Origin: Clostridium ljungdahlii DSM 13528
GTDB lineage: Bacteria; Bacillota; Clostridia; Clostridiales; Clostridiaceae
Direction: 5' to 3'
DNA: 64,000 nt
Assembly: GCF_000143685.1 (NCBI RefSeq)
Contig: NC_014328.1
Span: forward strand, 1,426,001-1,490,000
The notes beneath the pieces are model-generated. The model was not told where the DNA came from, ran no database searches, and saw only the letters and a list, made by a program, of their open reading frames with translations. How positions within the stretch are numbered: the first letter of the stretch is position 1; each line of letters begins with the position of its first letter. This document shows, one piece after another, positions 9,194 through 18,738 of the stretch. Position numbers and translations under genes: made by a program.

Positions 9194-9440
9194 ATTTTGC
9201 TTACTGGGCTAGAAAACTTATCCAAACCCAATAAAGTTCACCTCTTTCTTTTTTATTAGTTCTTAATTAAAGTATATTAGATATATAATAAAATAGAACA
9301 GTTTGTACACCTTATTTATTGGATAAAATTTGTTCAATCTATTATTTTAGTGAATATAAACGTGTAATATAGCAAAAATATATGTTATAATATGAATAAT
9401 AAAAACAATTATATTACATACGTACGGAGGTATTTTTAAA

Positions 9441-10871
9441 ATGAGAGACACATACACAACTCCTTTAAACACAAGATATGCATCTAAAGAGATGAGCTAT
9501 ATATTTTCTGATGAAAAGAAATTTAAAACTTGGAGAAAACTTTGGGTAGCTCTTGCAGAGTGTGAAAAGGAGCTTGGACTTAATATAACTTCTGAGCAAA
9601 TAGATGAACTGAAGGCTAATATGGAAAATATAAATTACGAAGACGCAAAAAAAAGAGAAAAGGAAGTAAGACATGACGTAATGAGCCATGTATATGCTTA
9701 TGGACTACAATGCCCTAAAGCTAAGGGAATAATACATTTAGGTGCAACTAGCTGTTATGTGGGGGATAATACCGACCTTATAATTATGAGAGAAGCCCTT
9801 CATATAATAAAGAGAAAAGTTATAAATGTAATAAGCTATCTTACTAAGTTTGCTTTAAAATATAAAGATATGCCAACTTTGGGATTTACTCATCTTCAAC
9901 CTGCACAGCTTACTACAGTAGGAAAAAGGGCAACTTTATGGCTTCAAGACCTTTATTTAGACATTGAAAATGTAGAATTTGTCATACAAAATATGAGATT
10001 TAGAGGTGTAAAGGGAACTACTGGAACTCAAGCTAGCTTTATGGAACTTTTCAATGGAGATGAAGAAAAAGTAAAAAGATTAGATACAATGGTAACTAAG
10101 AAAATGGGATTTGAAAAGGAGTTTATGGTTACAGGACAGACTTATACTAGAAAACTTGATTCCATAATATTAAATACCTTATCAGAAATTGCTCAAAGTG
10201 CATATAAGTTTAGCAATGATTTAAGAATATTGCAGAATATGAAAGAGATGGAGGAACCTTTTGAAAAAAATCAAATAGGATCTTCTGCTATGGCATATAA
10301 GCGAAATCCTATGAGATGTGAGAGAATAGGCTCTCTTGCAAGATACATAGTAGTAACAGCTTTAAATCCTGCTATAACAGCTTCAACTCAATGGTTTGAA
10401 AGAACCCTTGATGATTCAGCAAATAAGAGAATATCTATACCAGAAGCCTTTCTAGCTCTTGATGGAGTGCTAAATTTATATATGAATGTATCGGAAAATA
10501 TGGTAGTGTATCCTAAGGTAATTGAATCTCATGTGTCTTCTGAACTTCCTTTTATGGCTACAGAAAACATAATAATGGAAGCTGTTAAAAAAGGTGGAGA
10601 CAGACAGGAACTTCATGAGAGAATTAGGGTTCATTCTATGGAAGCAGCTAAAATGGTAAAAGTTGAGGGAAAGAAGAACGACTTATTGGAAAGAATAATA
10701 GGAGATCCTTTCTTTAAGATGAGTGAAGAAGAGATACTTTCACTAGTGGATTCTAAGAAGTTTATAGGTAGGGCACCTGGTCAGGTAGTTGACTTTATTC
10801 AGCAGCAAATAAAACCTCTTCTTGATAAAAGTAAGGATATTTTAGGAGAAGAAGCTGAAATAGATGTTTAG
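9441..10871 (+). CDS. purB: Adenylosuccinate lyase
   Basis: Fumarase/aspartase superfamily enzyme acting twice in purine synthesis (SAICAR to AICAR, adenylosuccinate to AMP). The signature loop [17 protein letters not shown] with the catalytic serine is intact, as are [12 protein letters not shown] and the [11 protein letters not shown] histidine region. 476 residues, in the range of the longer PurB type. ATG follows CGGAGG (9425-9430) at normal spacing. It is not beside other pur genes here. Confidence 0.95.
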   Translation: MRDTYTTPLNTRYASKEMSYIFSDEKKFKTWRKLWVALAECEKELGLNITSEQIDELKANMENINYEDAKKREKEVRHDVMSHVYAYGLQCPKAKGIIHLGATSCYVGDNTDLIIMREALHIIKRKVINVISYLTKFALKYKDMPTLGFTHLQPAQLTTVGKRATLWLQDLYLDIENVEFVIQNMRFRGVKGTTGTQASFMELFNGDEEKVKRLDTMVTKKMGFEKEFMVTGQTYTRKLDSIILNTLSEIAQSAYKFSNDLRILQNMKEMEEPFEKNQIGSSAMAYKRNPMRCERIGSLARYIVVTALNPAITASTQWFERTLDDSANKRISIPEAFLALDGVLNLYMNVSENMVVYPKVIESHVSSELPFMATENIIMEAVKKGGDRQELHERIRVHSMEAAKMVKVEGKKNDLLERIIGDPFFKMSEEEILSLVDSKKFIGRAPGQVVDFIQQQIKPLLDKSKDILGEEAEIDV

Positions 10872-11006
10872 AGATTTTCTTTCAAATACCTTAAGCTATA
10901 GAATAAATATGTAAAAATAAAAATTAAATTTGCAACTTAAATTAAAGCCTTCATATTCTAGTATTATAGGATTACCCTATAGCCTTAGTTATGGAGGTGT
11001 TTTTAA

Positions 11007-11939
11007 TTGTCCAAAAGAAATAATGCAGATGATTTAATGCAATTAGCTTTATATATGGTACCAAAGTATATGAAAAGAATACAAAAATATAATAAGATGT
11101 TTGCTAATTCTGATAATGAAAAAGAGTACTATGAGCAGGAATATGCTGACAATAAAGAAATATTTGATTTCATACAGAAAAATATTATAGAAAAAAATAA
11201 AGATCTATTAAAAAGTGAATCAGAAGATAAGACTAAAAAAATTGCTGAGAAAACTGATACGAAAGACAAAGATGAAAAAGAGAAGAAAGAGGAAAAAGAT
11301 AAATCAGAGGAAAAGAAGGAGGATAATAAAAAGGAAGCATCAAAAAAACATAGTTCCCATAGAAAAGAAAAAAATTTGAAGAAGTTGAATGGAGAAATAA
11401 AAAAAGATGGTACTATAATGTTTAAAAATAAGTGTCTTTTAAACTGTAATTCAGGAGTAATGGATTTATTAAATAAATTTGGCAGTGAAAAATTAGACTT
11501 GTATGTTAAAAATGATACAAGTGATATTTTTAAACATGTAAATGTAGTGCATTCAGATGGGGAACTTGTTAGATTTAATGATGGAGATTCGGATATTGTA
11601 GTACCTATAAAAAATATAGTAGGATTATATTCTACTAAACTCTCATCTATGGAAAAGCTATTAGAGGAAGATAACTATAAAATTAGCTGTCCCCTTGAAA
11701 AAACTATGAGAGAGTATTTTAGTTCTTTAAAGGGAAAGGCTATAGAGATTTGTACAAAGGGTGAAGAAAGCTTTAAGCATTTAAAAAATAAAACTGTTAC
11801 AAATGTAGGTAAAGGATTTGTAATAGTAGATAATAATACAATGGTGACATTTTACAATATACTATTTGTGAAAGAACTAAAGAAAGAACAGGGAACACCA
11901 GAGCAAAAAACTGATAATAAAAACGTACCTAAAATATAG
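11007..11939 (+). CDS. Uncharacterised protein with a highly charged Lys/Glu linker
   Basis: Not recognised. 310 residues, no signal peptide or membrane helix. Residues about 1-70 are a helical region with many tyrosines and lysines (MQLALYMVPKYMKRIQKYNKMF). Residues about 75-125 are nearly all K, E and D with a few S and H, a likely disordered or coiled linker. Residues about 130-295 form a separate beta-rich region, with short repeats such as GTIMFKNKCLLNCN and KTVTNVGKGFVIVDNNTMVTF that could be Sm-like or small beta-barrel strands. TTG start, set by GGAGGTG (10993-10999). The stop codon lies in the 3' arm of its own terminator. Confidence 0.75.
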   Translation: MSKRNNADDLMQLALYMVPKYMKRIQKYNKMFANSDNEKEYYEQEYADNKEIFDFIQKNIIEKNKDLLKSESEDKTKKIAEKTDTKDKDEKEKKEEKDKSEEKKEDNKKEASKKHSSHRKEKNLKKLNGEIKKDGTIMFKNKCLLNCNSGVMDLLNKFGSEKLDLYVKNDTSDIFKHVNVVHSDGELVRFNDGDSDIVVPIKNIVGLYSTKLSSMEKLLEEDNYKISCPLEKTMREYFSSLKGKAIEICTKGEESFKHLKNKTVTNVGKGFVIVDNNTMVTFYNILFVKELKKEQGTPEQKTDNKNVPKI

Positions 11940-11950
11940 GTACGTTTTTA
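11921..11950. terminator. Bidirectional terminator, overlaps the stop of the charged-linker gene
   Basis: AAACGTACCTA (11921-11931), 5-base loop, TAGGTACGTTT (11937-11947), T run on the plus side and A run before it, so it can serve both convergent genes. Confidence 0.85.
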
Positions 11951-13393
11951 TTATTGAGCATTTTTAAGTTTCTCAATACCAATTTCTGTTCTCTTTATAG
12001 ATTCTTCTTTGCCTATAATATCAGCTATTTCAAAAGCTCCACCAGGGGTGGATTTTTTGCCAGAAAGGCCAATTCGTACAGGCCACAGTACTACTCCATT
12101 TTTAACGCCCATTTCTGATATTAAGTCCATACAGCATTTTTCTATATTTTCAAAAGTCCAAGGTGATAGTTCTTTAAACTTTGGAAGAATTTTTTCAAGT
12201 ACTGTAAGTGAGCTTTCCAAATTTGATTTCATTCTTTTGTGCACATATATGTCTTCAGTGTATTCTGGGAGTTCCTCAAAGAAATCTAGGAAGTCAGGTA
12301 TCTCGCTTAATACTTCAACTCTTGTTTGAAGTAAACTACTTATCTTTAAAAAATCTAAGTCCTTTGAAATTACTTTTTTATAATAAGGAAGGGCAAGAGA
12401 GTTGAATTCTTCTAAAGACAGCTTCTTTATATATTCCCCGTTCATCCACTTCAGTTTTACATTATCAAATATAGCAGGTGATTTATTGATATTTCTATAG
12501 TCAAATTCTTTTACAAGCTCCTCTAAATTAAAGATTTCCTGTTCACTTCTTGGGTTCCATCCTAAAAGTGCTATATAATTAAGTACAGCTTCTTTCAAAT
12601 AACCCTTTTCTATCAAGTCCTCAAAAGACGCATCACCGTTTCTTTTGCTCAGTTTATTATGTTCATCTTTCATTATTGGGGGACAGTGAACGTATATTGG
12701 AATTTCCCATCCGAAAGCTTCATATAATCTATTGTATTTAGGAGCAGAAGATAGATACTCGCTTCCTCTTACTACATGAGTTATTCCCATAAGATGATCA
12801 TCTATTACGTTTGCAAAGTTATAAGTAGGATATCCATCTGATTTTATAAGTATCATGTCATCTAATTCAGAATTGTCAACAGATATGTTACCATAAATTT
12901 CATCATTAAATGAAGTGACACCTACTTCAGGATTGTTTTGTCTTATAACATAAGGAATTCCTGATGATAAATTTTTTTCTATTTCTTCCTTTGAGAGGTG
13001 TAAGCAGTGTTTATCATATTTATAAGTATCTGAATTATTTCTCAGTGAATCTAGTCTTTCTTTTGTGCAGAAACAATAGTATGCTTCTCCTTTTTCTATA
13101 AGTTCTTTTGCGTATTTTAGGTAAATATCAGTTCTCTGACTCTGTACGTAAGGACCAACAGGGCCTCCTATATCAGGTCCTTCATCATGTTTAAGACCTG
13201 TAGCTTTTAGAGTATCGTAAATTACATTTAGGGCTCCTTCTACAAATCTTTCCTGATCTGTATCTTCAATTCGGAGTATGAAATCCCCACCTGCATGTTT
13301 TGCAATTAAATATGTATACAGCGCAGTTCTTAAGTTTCCAACGTGCATATATCCTGTTGGACTTGGCGCAAACCTCGTTCTAACTTTAGCCAT
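11951..13393 (-). CDS. gltX: Glutamate--tRNA ligase
   Basis: Class I aminoacyl-tRNA synthetase. The HIGH-like motif is in [18 protein letters not shown] and the KMSKS-like motif in [13 protein letters not shown]; both favour bacterial GluRS over GlnRS. The four-cysteine zinc motif of some GluRS enzymes is not obvious, but CFCTK is present. 480 residues. The frame extends upstream to 13432, but GGGAGTGA lies just before ATG 13393, giving [13 protein letters not shown] sigma-A promoter at 13474-13502 and a terminator-like hairpin at 13423-13451 precede it. Confidence 0.95.
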   Translation of the reverse strand: MAKVRTRFAPSPTGYMHVGNLRTALYTYLIAKHAGGDFILRIEDTDQERFVEGALNVIYDTLKATGLKHDEGPDIGGPVGPYVQSQRTDIYLKYAKELIEKGEAYYCFCTKERLDSLRNNSDTYKYDKHCLHLSKEEIEKNLSSGIPYVIRQNNPEVGVTSFNDEIYGNISVDNSELDDMILIKSDGYPTYNFANVIDDHLMGITHVVRGSEYLSSAPKYNRLYEAFGWEIPIYVHCPPIMKDEHNKLSKRNGDASFEDLIEKGYLKEAVLNYIALLGWNPRSEQEIFNLEELVKEFDYRNINKSPAIFDNVKLKWMNGEYIKKLSLEEFNSLALPYYKKVISKDLDFLKISSLLQTRVEVLSEIPDFLDFFEELPEYTEDIYVHKRMKSNLESSLTVLEKILPKFKELSPWTFENIEKCCMDLISEMGVKNGVVLWPVRIGLSGKKSTPGGAFEIADIIGKEESIKRTEIGIEKLKNAQ

Positions 13394-13417
13394 TTTTTTC
13401 ACTCCCATTATTTTAAA

Positions 13418-13451
13418 GTAAAAACCTTTCATCTATTTCAGATGAAAGGTT
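13418..13451 (-). terminator. Leader terminator (possible attenuator) upstream of gltX
   Basis: Read on the minus strand: AACCTTTCATCT (13451-13440), 5-base loop, AGATGAAAGGTT (13434-13423), then TTTTTA. This is a full intrinsic terminator between the gltX promoter and its start codon. It would be transcribed about 16-44 bases after the predicted start point. No T-box consensus is seen in the short leader. Confidence 0.7.
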
Positions 13452-13473
13452 GTAAGTTTTCTACTACCCTTAA

Positions 13474-13502
13474 ATAATATAATAATAGAGATTTTGTGTC
13501 AA
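13474..13502 (-). promoter_or_regulatory. Sigma-A promoter of gltX
   Basis: On the minus strand TTGACA (13502-13497), 17-base spacer, TATTAT (13479-13474). Start point near 13467, giving a leader of about 75 bases. Confidence 0.8.
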
Positions 13503-13616
13503 GCAGGTTTATTATGAACTTATTTGTAAAATGGAGAAAATGGATATTAAATGTAGATAATATTAATATATGAAAGGAAAATAAGTATATCATAATAAAT
13601 GGGCAGGAAAATAAAT

Positions 13617-13645
13617 TTGACATATATGCTGTCTATTGATATAAA
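13617..13645 (+). promoter_or_regulatory. Sigma-A promoter of the GAPDH gene
   Basis: TTGACA (13617-13622), 17-base spacer, TATAAA (13640-13645). The spacer contains one arm of a long inverted repeat. Confidence 0.8.
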
Positions 13646-13680
13646 TAATATAGCACATATGTTATTTATACAGCATATAT
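13622..13680 (+). promoter_or_regulatory. Nested inverted repeat over the GAPDH promoter, candidate operator
   Basis: Outer arms ATATATGCTGT (13622-13632) and ACAGCATATAT (13670-13680) are perfect complements. Inner arms ATAAATAA (13641-13648) and TTATTTAT (13662-13669) also pair. One outer arm lies in the promoter spacer, the other about 25 bases past the start point, a layout suited to repressor binding at two half-sites or to a 5' RNA hairpin. Confidence 0.6.
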
Positions 13681-13753
13681 TTTAAAATATAAAGATAAAT
13701 GTTATGTAATAATAAAGTAAAAGTACATAAATTTTTTATAGGGGGAAAAGATA

Positions 13754-14809
13754 ATGTCCATAAAAGTTGGAATTAATGGTTTTGGAAGAATAGGAAGGTT
13801 GGTTTTGAGAATTGCTCAAGAAAGACTGAAGGACAATATTGAGATTGTAGCAATTAACGCAAGAGCAGATAACGAAACTCTGGCACATCTTCTAAAATAC
13901 GACTCCTGCTACGGAAGATTTAATGGAAATGTAAAGGCAGCAGAAGATTCAATTATTGTAAATGGTTCTAAAATAAAAGTGTTTAGAGAAAATGATCCTG
14001 AAGATTTACCTTGGGGTAAATTGGATGTAGATATAGTTATAGAATCCACGGGAAAGTTTAAAGATAGAGAAAGCTTATACAAGCATATAAAAGCTGGAGC
14101 AAAAAAAGTTATAATTACAGCTCCTGCAAAGGACGAAGATATAACTATAGTTATGGGAGTAAATCAAGAAAAATTTGATGTTGAGTCTCATAATATTATC
14201 TCAAATGCATCCTGTACAACTAATTGTTTGGCACCTTTTGCTAAAGTATTAGATAAGAATTTTGGAATTATAAGAGGCCTTATGACTACAGTTCACTCTT
14301 ATACAAATGACCAACAATTGCTTGATAAAACTCACAAGGATTTGAGAAGAGCTAGAGCTGCAGGAGAATCTATAATTCCGACTACTACTGGAGCAGCTAA
14401 GGCAGTGGCAAAAGTATTGCCTAATTTAGAGGGAAAATTAAGCGGTTTTGCACTTAGAATACCTACACCTACAGTTTCTATTACAGACTTGGTCTGTGAA
14501 CTTTCAAAATCTGTTACGGTAGAAGAAGTAAATGAAGCTTTTAAAAGAGCTTCTGAGGGATCTATGAAAGGAATACTGGGATATTCTGAAGAACCACTGG
14601 TATCTATAGATTATAAGGGAGACGATAGGTCTTCTATAGTAGATGGTCTTTCAACTATGGTATTAAAGGATAATATGATTAAAGTAGTATCCTGGTATGA
14701 TAATGAATGGGCTTATTCCTGTAGAACTGTAGATTTGGCTAATTATATTGCAGGTGAGATGGAGAAGGCTAGTGAAAAACCTATTGATATGGTTGCAGAA
14801 GGAGTTTAA
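13754..14809 (+). CDS. gap: Glyceraldehyde-3-phosphate dehydrogenase with non-NAD-type cofactor loop
   Basis: Oxidises glyceraldehyde 3-phosphate to 1,3-bisphosphoglycerate or works in reverse. Rossmann start INGFGRIGR, catalytic Cys154 in SNASCTTNC and His181 in TTVHSYT are intact. The loop that fixes NAD specificity, usually N-D-L-T-D, reads N35-A-R-A-D: the aspartate is Ala36 and an arginine follows. The Leu-Pro pair that also favours NAD is Lys192-Thr193. Both resemble NADP-using GapB enzymes. 351 residues, about 15 longer than usual through a C-terminal tail. Stands alone, without pgk or tpi. Ribosome site AGGGGGAA. Confidence 0.93.
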   Translation: MSIKVGINGFGRIGRLVLRIAQERLKDNIEIVAINARADNETLAHLLKYDSCYGRFNGNVKAAEDSIIVNGSKIKVFRENDPEDLPWGKLDVDIVIESTGKFKDRESLYKHIKAGAKKVIITAPAKDEDITIVMGVNQEKFDVESHNIISNASCTTNCLAPFAKVLDKNFGIIRGLMTTVHSYTNDQQLLDKTHKDLRRARAAGESIIPTTTGAAKAVAKVLPNLEGKLSGFALRIPTPTVSITDLVCELSKSVTVEEVNEAFKRASEGSMKGILGYSEEPLVSIDYKGDDRSSIVDGLSTMVLKDNMIKVVSWYDNEWAYSCRTVDLANYIAGEMEKASEKPIDMVAEGV

Positions 14810-14848
14810 AATATCAATCAAGTTTTCATTCAGATGAAATCCAATAAA

Positions 14849-14887
14849 AAAATTGTTCCTATGAAACTTCATGGGAACAATTTTTTT
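14849..14887. terminator. Bidirectional terminator between gap and the carboxypeptidase gene
   Basis: AATTGTTCC (14851-14859) pairs with GGAACAATT (14874-14882) with further pairing inside, A run before, T run after (14881-14887). Confidence 0.85.
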
Positions 14888-14924
14888 ATCTTAAATTATC
14901 TTGGTCAGTTTTTCGTATAAACTG

Positions 14925-16166
14925 TTATAAATAGCGATGTCTTCTTTTACGTCTTTTCATTATACGTGCCAGGATAAAAATAAATATCAATGCTAATATA
15001 AAAATTGCAGCGTAAAAGGAAATAACATTTTTATCTAAGGTCTGTTTTGGCAGATCCGAATAAATATTATAATCCTTGGAGAACTCACGTTGGCTTACAG
15101 TAAGTGTTCCCAGGGGAACTTCACCTTTTAGAGCTTCCACAGAAGTATTTTTAATGCTTATAATTTCTTTCAAGTCTTTTTTATTCAAATCATTATCATA
15201 ATATGTTACATCATCTTTAATCTTAATAGGTACTTCTAAGCTTTTTTTAATACCTATAAAAGAAATAGGATTGTAGCTAACTTCTTTTCTTCCTATTATA
15301 GAATCCTTTTTATTCAAAACAACAGGTTGTTTTGAATAACTCCAATTTATTATTTTTTCCATATCATTAAATACATAACTGTCTGCAGGATCGTAAACTG
15401 AGCCCATTACGACTCCTACCATTTCCCTACCATTCCTGTTATAAATTGCAACTAGGCATCTTCCAGCTGGATCAGTATATCCAGTTTTACCTGCAATGCA
15501 GCCATCTTTGCCTAAAAGCTTATTTGTGTTTTTGATTGGAAAAGCAAGTCCTTTTGTAGTTTTTATAGTATTTGCAGGTCTTTCCATAGCCTTTTGTATA
15601 CGTGGAATTTTAAAGGCTTGTCTCGCTATAACACTCATATCGTAGGGTGTAGTATAGTGATTTGGATTATGGAGACCATTTGGTGTTACAAAGTGAGTAT
15701 TCTTTAAATTTAGGTTTTTTACTTCTTCATTCATTTTGTCAGAAAATGTAGGTGCATCCTTAGATACATTTTCTGCTACGACGTATGCTAAGTCATTGGC
15801 AGAATACATTAAAAGCCCATCCATTACATCTTCAGCAGACATAGTATCACCTACCTCTATTGCATGTAGATCTCTATTTAAAGAGGACGGTGGCTGAGAT
15901 TTAGCATCAGCTGTGTATGTTAGCATATCCCCTGGTTTTTTATTTTTTTCAAGAAGAATAGCTGTTAAAAGTTTTGTAGTGCTAGCAGGGTACATTTTAA
16001 TATCTGCATTTTTTTCATATATTATTTCATTTGTCTGCATGTCCACTGTTATTGCTGCTTTACCATATATTTCAGGTAGAGCAGTTGAATTATCAGCAAG
16101 TACATTAAAAGATAAACAAAATATGAAAATAAATGTAAGTAATAAACTAGTATTTTTACATTTCAA
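14925..16166 (-). CDS. D-alanyl-D-alanine carboxypeptidase, S11 family (DacF/PBP5 type)
   Basis: Trims the terminal D-Ala from peptidoglycan stem peptides. Signal peptide at residues 1-25 (TFIFIFCLSFNVLA). Active-site motifs: S62-T-T-K65, S-A-N in LLMYSANDLAY, and KTG in IAGKTGYTDPAGRC. A C-terminal domain follows, then a membrane helix with a basic tail (about 385-413, ending MKRRKRRHRYL) that anchors it, instead of the amphipathic helix of classic PBP5. TTG start, with GGAG 9 bases upstream. Sporulation paralogues (DacB, DacF) share this fold; context does not decide. Confidence 0.9.
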   Translation of the reverse strand: MKCKNTSLLLTFIFIFCLSFNVLADNSTALPEIYGKAAITVDMQTNEIIYEKNADIKMYPASTTKLLTAILLEKNKKPGDMLTYTADAKSQPPSSLNRDLHAIEVGDTMSAEDVMDGLLMYSANDLAYVVAENVSKDAPTFSDKMNEEVKNLNLKNTHFVTPNGLHNPNHYTTPYDMSVIARQAFKIPRIQKAMERPANTIKTTKGLAFPIKNTNKLLGKDGCIAGKTGYTDPAGRCLVAIYNRNGREMVGVVMGSVYDPADSYVFNDMEKIINWSYSKQPVVLNKKDSIIGRKEVSYNPISFIGIKKSLEVPIKIKDDVTYYDNDLNKKDLKEIISIKNTSVEALKGEVPLGTLTVSQREFSKDYNIYSDLPKQTLDKNVISFYAAIFILALIFIFILARIMKRRKRRHRYL

Positions 16167-16361
16167 AGTACATCACTCCACTTATTTAATATTTATGTAT
16201 ATGTTTTGTTAAGGCATTTGAAAGAAAATATCCTAGCATACTGACTAGTTATTTCTTTGAAAATGCCTAAAAACATTATATAATTAATCATGACATTTTA
16301 AAGTATAACATTATAAAATTCATTTTACAATTGAGGATTATTTGATTTTAGGAGGTAAACA

Positions 16362-16970
16362 ATGATAGATAAAATAAATGATATATTTAAATCTAGAAAA
16401 GCAAATATGATTGGACATTATAATAAAAATTCAGTGATGATTCCCTTATGCAGTATGGACGGAGAATTAAATTTGTTATTCGAAGTAAGGTCTTTAAATT
16501 TAAAACATCAGCCTGGGGACGTATGTTTCCCTGGAGGAAAAATGGAAAAGGGGGAAATTCCAAAAGATACAGCTATTAGAGAAACTATGGAAGAACTAAA
16601 TTTAAATAGGGAGGATATAGAATTTATAGGGGATATGGATTATATTGTCACTCCCTATAATTTTATAATGTATCCTTTTGTATGCAAGTTAAATAGGGAA
16701 GATATAAGTCCAAGTAAGGAGGAAGTAGATCATGTATTTACGGTACCTCTAAATTTTTTTATAGATAAAGAACCTGTATTACATGAAATTGAGATAGTTC
16801 CACATCCAAAAGAGGATTTTCCCTATAATCTGATAATAGGTGGAGAAAACTACAAATTTAGGAGGGGGAAAATGCCATCATATTTTTATACATATAAAGA
16901 TTATATTATATGGGGGTTTACGGCACTAATAATAAAGAAATTTACGGATATAATTAAAAATGAAATATAA
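16362..16970 (+). CDS. Nudix hydrolase, CoA pyrophosphatase (NudL/YeaB) type
   Basis: Nudix box GGKMEKGEIPKDTAIRETMEEL is present in full (G-x5-E-x7-R-E-x2-E-E). The stretch just before it, RSLNLKHQPGDVCFPGG, matches the family motif that marks enzymes splitting CoA into 4'-phosphopantetheine and 3',5'-ADP. 202 residues, typical length. TAGGAGG lies before the ATG. Faces pncB across a perfect palindrome. Confidence 0.85.
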   Translation: MIDKINDIFKSRKANMIGHYNKNSVMIPLCSMDGELNLLFEVRSLNLKHQPGDVCFPGGKMEKGEIPKDTAIRETMEELNLNREDIEFIGDMDYIVTPYNFIMYPFVCKLNREDISPSKEEVDHVFTVPLNFFIDKEPVLHEIEIVPHPKEDFPYNLIIGGENYKFRRGKMPSYFYTYKDYIIWGFTALIIKKFTDIIKNEI

Positions 16971-17040
16971 CTTATTAACAGTATTCCTAATGTTTTTAGC
17001 ATTTAGAAAGCATTGTCTAGAGGCTTCAGACATAGAACAG

Positions 17041-17072
17041 AGGAACAGGTAATAAGCTTATTACCTGTTCCT
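17041..17072. terminator. Perfect 32-base palindrome between convergent genes
   Basis: Arms AGGAACAGGTAATAAG (17041-17056) and CTTATTACCTGTTCCT (17057-17072) are exact complements with no spacer. No T run on either side. Most likely a bidirectional transcription stop for the Nudix gene and pncB. Confidence 0.6.
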
Positions 17073-17090
17073 CTACAAATTGCATTGATA

Positions 17091-18572
17091 TTATTCTACA
17101 TAAGTTGAAGAATATTTACTGAGAAGTTCATGTTTTAAATCCCAGAGTTTTTCAGATAAATCTACATAGTAGTGATGAGGATTTTCAAATCTCAGCACTT
17201 CAGGCCATAATTTGGACAATTCTTCTTTTGCTCTATCTTTTATGTCTAGCACATCAGGGCAGGTGTATACAAGTTTTCCCTTATCAAATATTTTTACTCT
17301 TAAATCTTTTATATAATAATCTCTTATTTTTTTCCTTTTCCACGTAAAAACTGGATCAAATATTTCTATAGTCTCATCCTTATTTATTTCTTCATCTTCT
17401 AAAGTTATTAAATCTGCAATTGCTTTATTTTCCTTTTTACTATAAATTCTATATACTTTTTTAAATCCAGGGTTAGTTATTTTCTCTTCATTTTCACTTA
17501 TTTTTATTTTAGGTATAATTCTACCTTCCCTATCTTCTATGGCAGATAGCTTATATACTCCGCCAAATACTGGTTCTGATCTTGCAGTTATGAGTCTCTC
17601 TCCTACACCAAAAGAATCAATGCAGGCACCTTCTCTAAGTACATCAGTTATGATAAATTCATCTAATGAGTTTGAAATAACTATGTTAACATCTTCAAGA
17701 TCGGCTCTATCAAGTATTTTTCTGCATTCTTTTGTTAAGTAAGTTATGTCTCCACTATCAATTCTTACTCCTTTAGGTTTATGACCGTTTGGAATTAAAA
17801 TTTCTTTGAAAACCTTTATAGCATTGGGGAGACCGGATCTCAGTACATTGTATGTATCAATAAGTAGCACACAATTATCAGGATATACTTCAGCCCAGGC
17901 CTTAAAAGATTCATATTCTGATGGAAAAAGTTGTATCCAACTGTGGGCCATTGTGCCAACTGCAGGCATACCAAACATTTGCTCAGATATAGTGCAAGCA
18001 GTGGAACTACATCCGCCTATAACTGCAGCTCTGGCACCATATATAGCTGCATCAGGAGCTTGAGCACGCCTAGAACCAAATTCCATTACAGGTCTAGTGC
18101 CTGCTGCTCTACAAATTCTACTTGCTTTTGTTGCAATTAGAGTTTGGTGATTTATAGTTAGAAGTATCATGGTTTCAACAAACTGAGCTTGAATAGCGGG
18201 ACCTCTTACAGTTATTAGCGGTTCATTTGGAAATATAGGAGTTCCTTCGGGTACGGCCCATACATCACAGCAAAATCTAAAATCTTTTAGGTAATTTAAG
18301 AAGTCTTCTGAAAATTGTTCCTTACTCCTGAGATACTCTATGTCTTCATCTGTAAAACTTAAATTTGACAGGTATTCTATAACTTGTTGAACACCTGCCA
18401 TTATGCAATAACCACCTTCATCTGGAATCTTTCTGAAAAACATATCAAAATAGGCTATTCTATTACCCATATTGGTTTTCAAATACCCGTTACCCATAGT
18501 AAATTCATAGAAATCTACTAGCATTGTGAGGTTTCTTTCGTTTCTCACATTAAAGTTCTTTGTGCTTTCCAT
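17091..18572 (-). CDS. pncB: Nicotinate phosphoribosyltransferase
   Basis: Salvages nicotinic acid to nicotinate mononucleotide with PRPP and ATP, feeding NAD synthesis. Family motifs: MLVDFYEFTMGNGYL at the start, EFGSRRAQAPDAA around the active-site histidine region, MAHSWIQLF, and GVRIDSGDITYL in the phosphate-binding part. 493 residues, matching the longer Gram-positive form. AGAGGAG precedes the ATG. A promoter and palindromic candidate operator lie at 18617-18660. Confidence 0.94.
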   Translation of the reverse strand: MESTKNFNVRNERNLTMLVDFYEFTMGNGYLKTNMGNRIAYFDMFFRKIPDEGGYCIMAGVQQVIEYLSNLSFTDEDIEYLRSKEQFSEDFLNYLKDFRFCCDVWAVPEGTPIFPNEPLITVRGPAIQAQFVETMILLTINHQTLIATKASRICRAAGTRPVMEFGSRRAQAPDAAIYGARAAVIGGCSSTACTISEQMFGMPAVGTMAHSWIQLFPSEYESFKAWAEVYPDNCVLLIDTYNVLRSGLPNAIKVFKEILIPNGHKPKGVRIDSGDITYLTKECRKILDRADLEDVNIVISNSLDEFIITDVLREGACIDSFGVGERLITARSEPVFGGVYKLSAIEDREGRIIPKIKISENEEKITNPGFKKVYRIYSKKENKAIADLITLEDEEINKDETIEIFDPVFTWKRKKIRDYYIKDLRVKIFDKGKLVYTCPDVLDIKDRAKEELSKLWPEVLRFENPHHYYVDLSEKLWDLKHELLSKYSSTYVE

Positions 18573-18616
18573 AATGAAAATCTCCTCTTATCTACGTTTT
18601 GATTATGATAAAAAAA

Positions 18617-18660
18617 TATACATATGTATACATTGTAATACTTAAATTAACATATTACAA
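18617..18660 (-). promoter_or_regulatory. pncB promoter with palindromic operator candidate
   Basis: On the minus strand TTGTAA (18660-18655), 17-base spacer, TACAAT (18637-18632). Directly downstream, over the predicted start point, lies the perfect 14-base palindrome TATACATATGTATA (18617-18630). Position fits a repressor of niacin salvage, but the motif is not one I can name. Confidence 0.55.
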
Positions 18661-18738
18661 GGTTGTACATTTATGGAATTCTGAACTTTATTGAAGAATG
18701 TAAGTCATGGTTTGATCTCTAAATTTTTTATCATACCT

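Noticed and set aside
9413..9430. CGTACG box before purB similar to the azlC operators
   Set aside because: Only the CGTACGG core is shared and it overlaps the ribosome site; probably chance.
12009..12329. 106-codon plus-strand frame opposite gltX
   Set aside because: gltX is certain; this frame has no family features.
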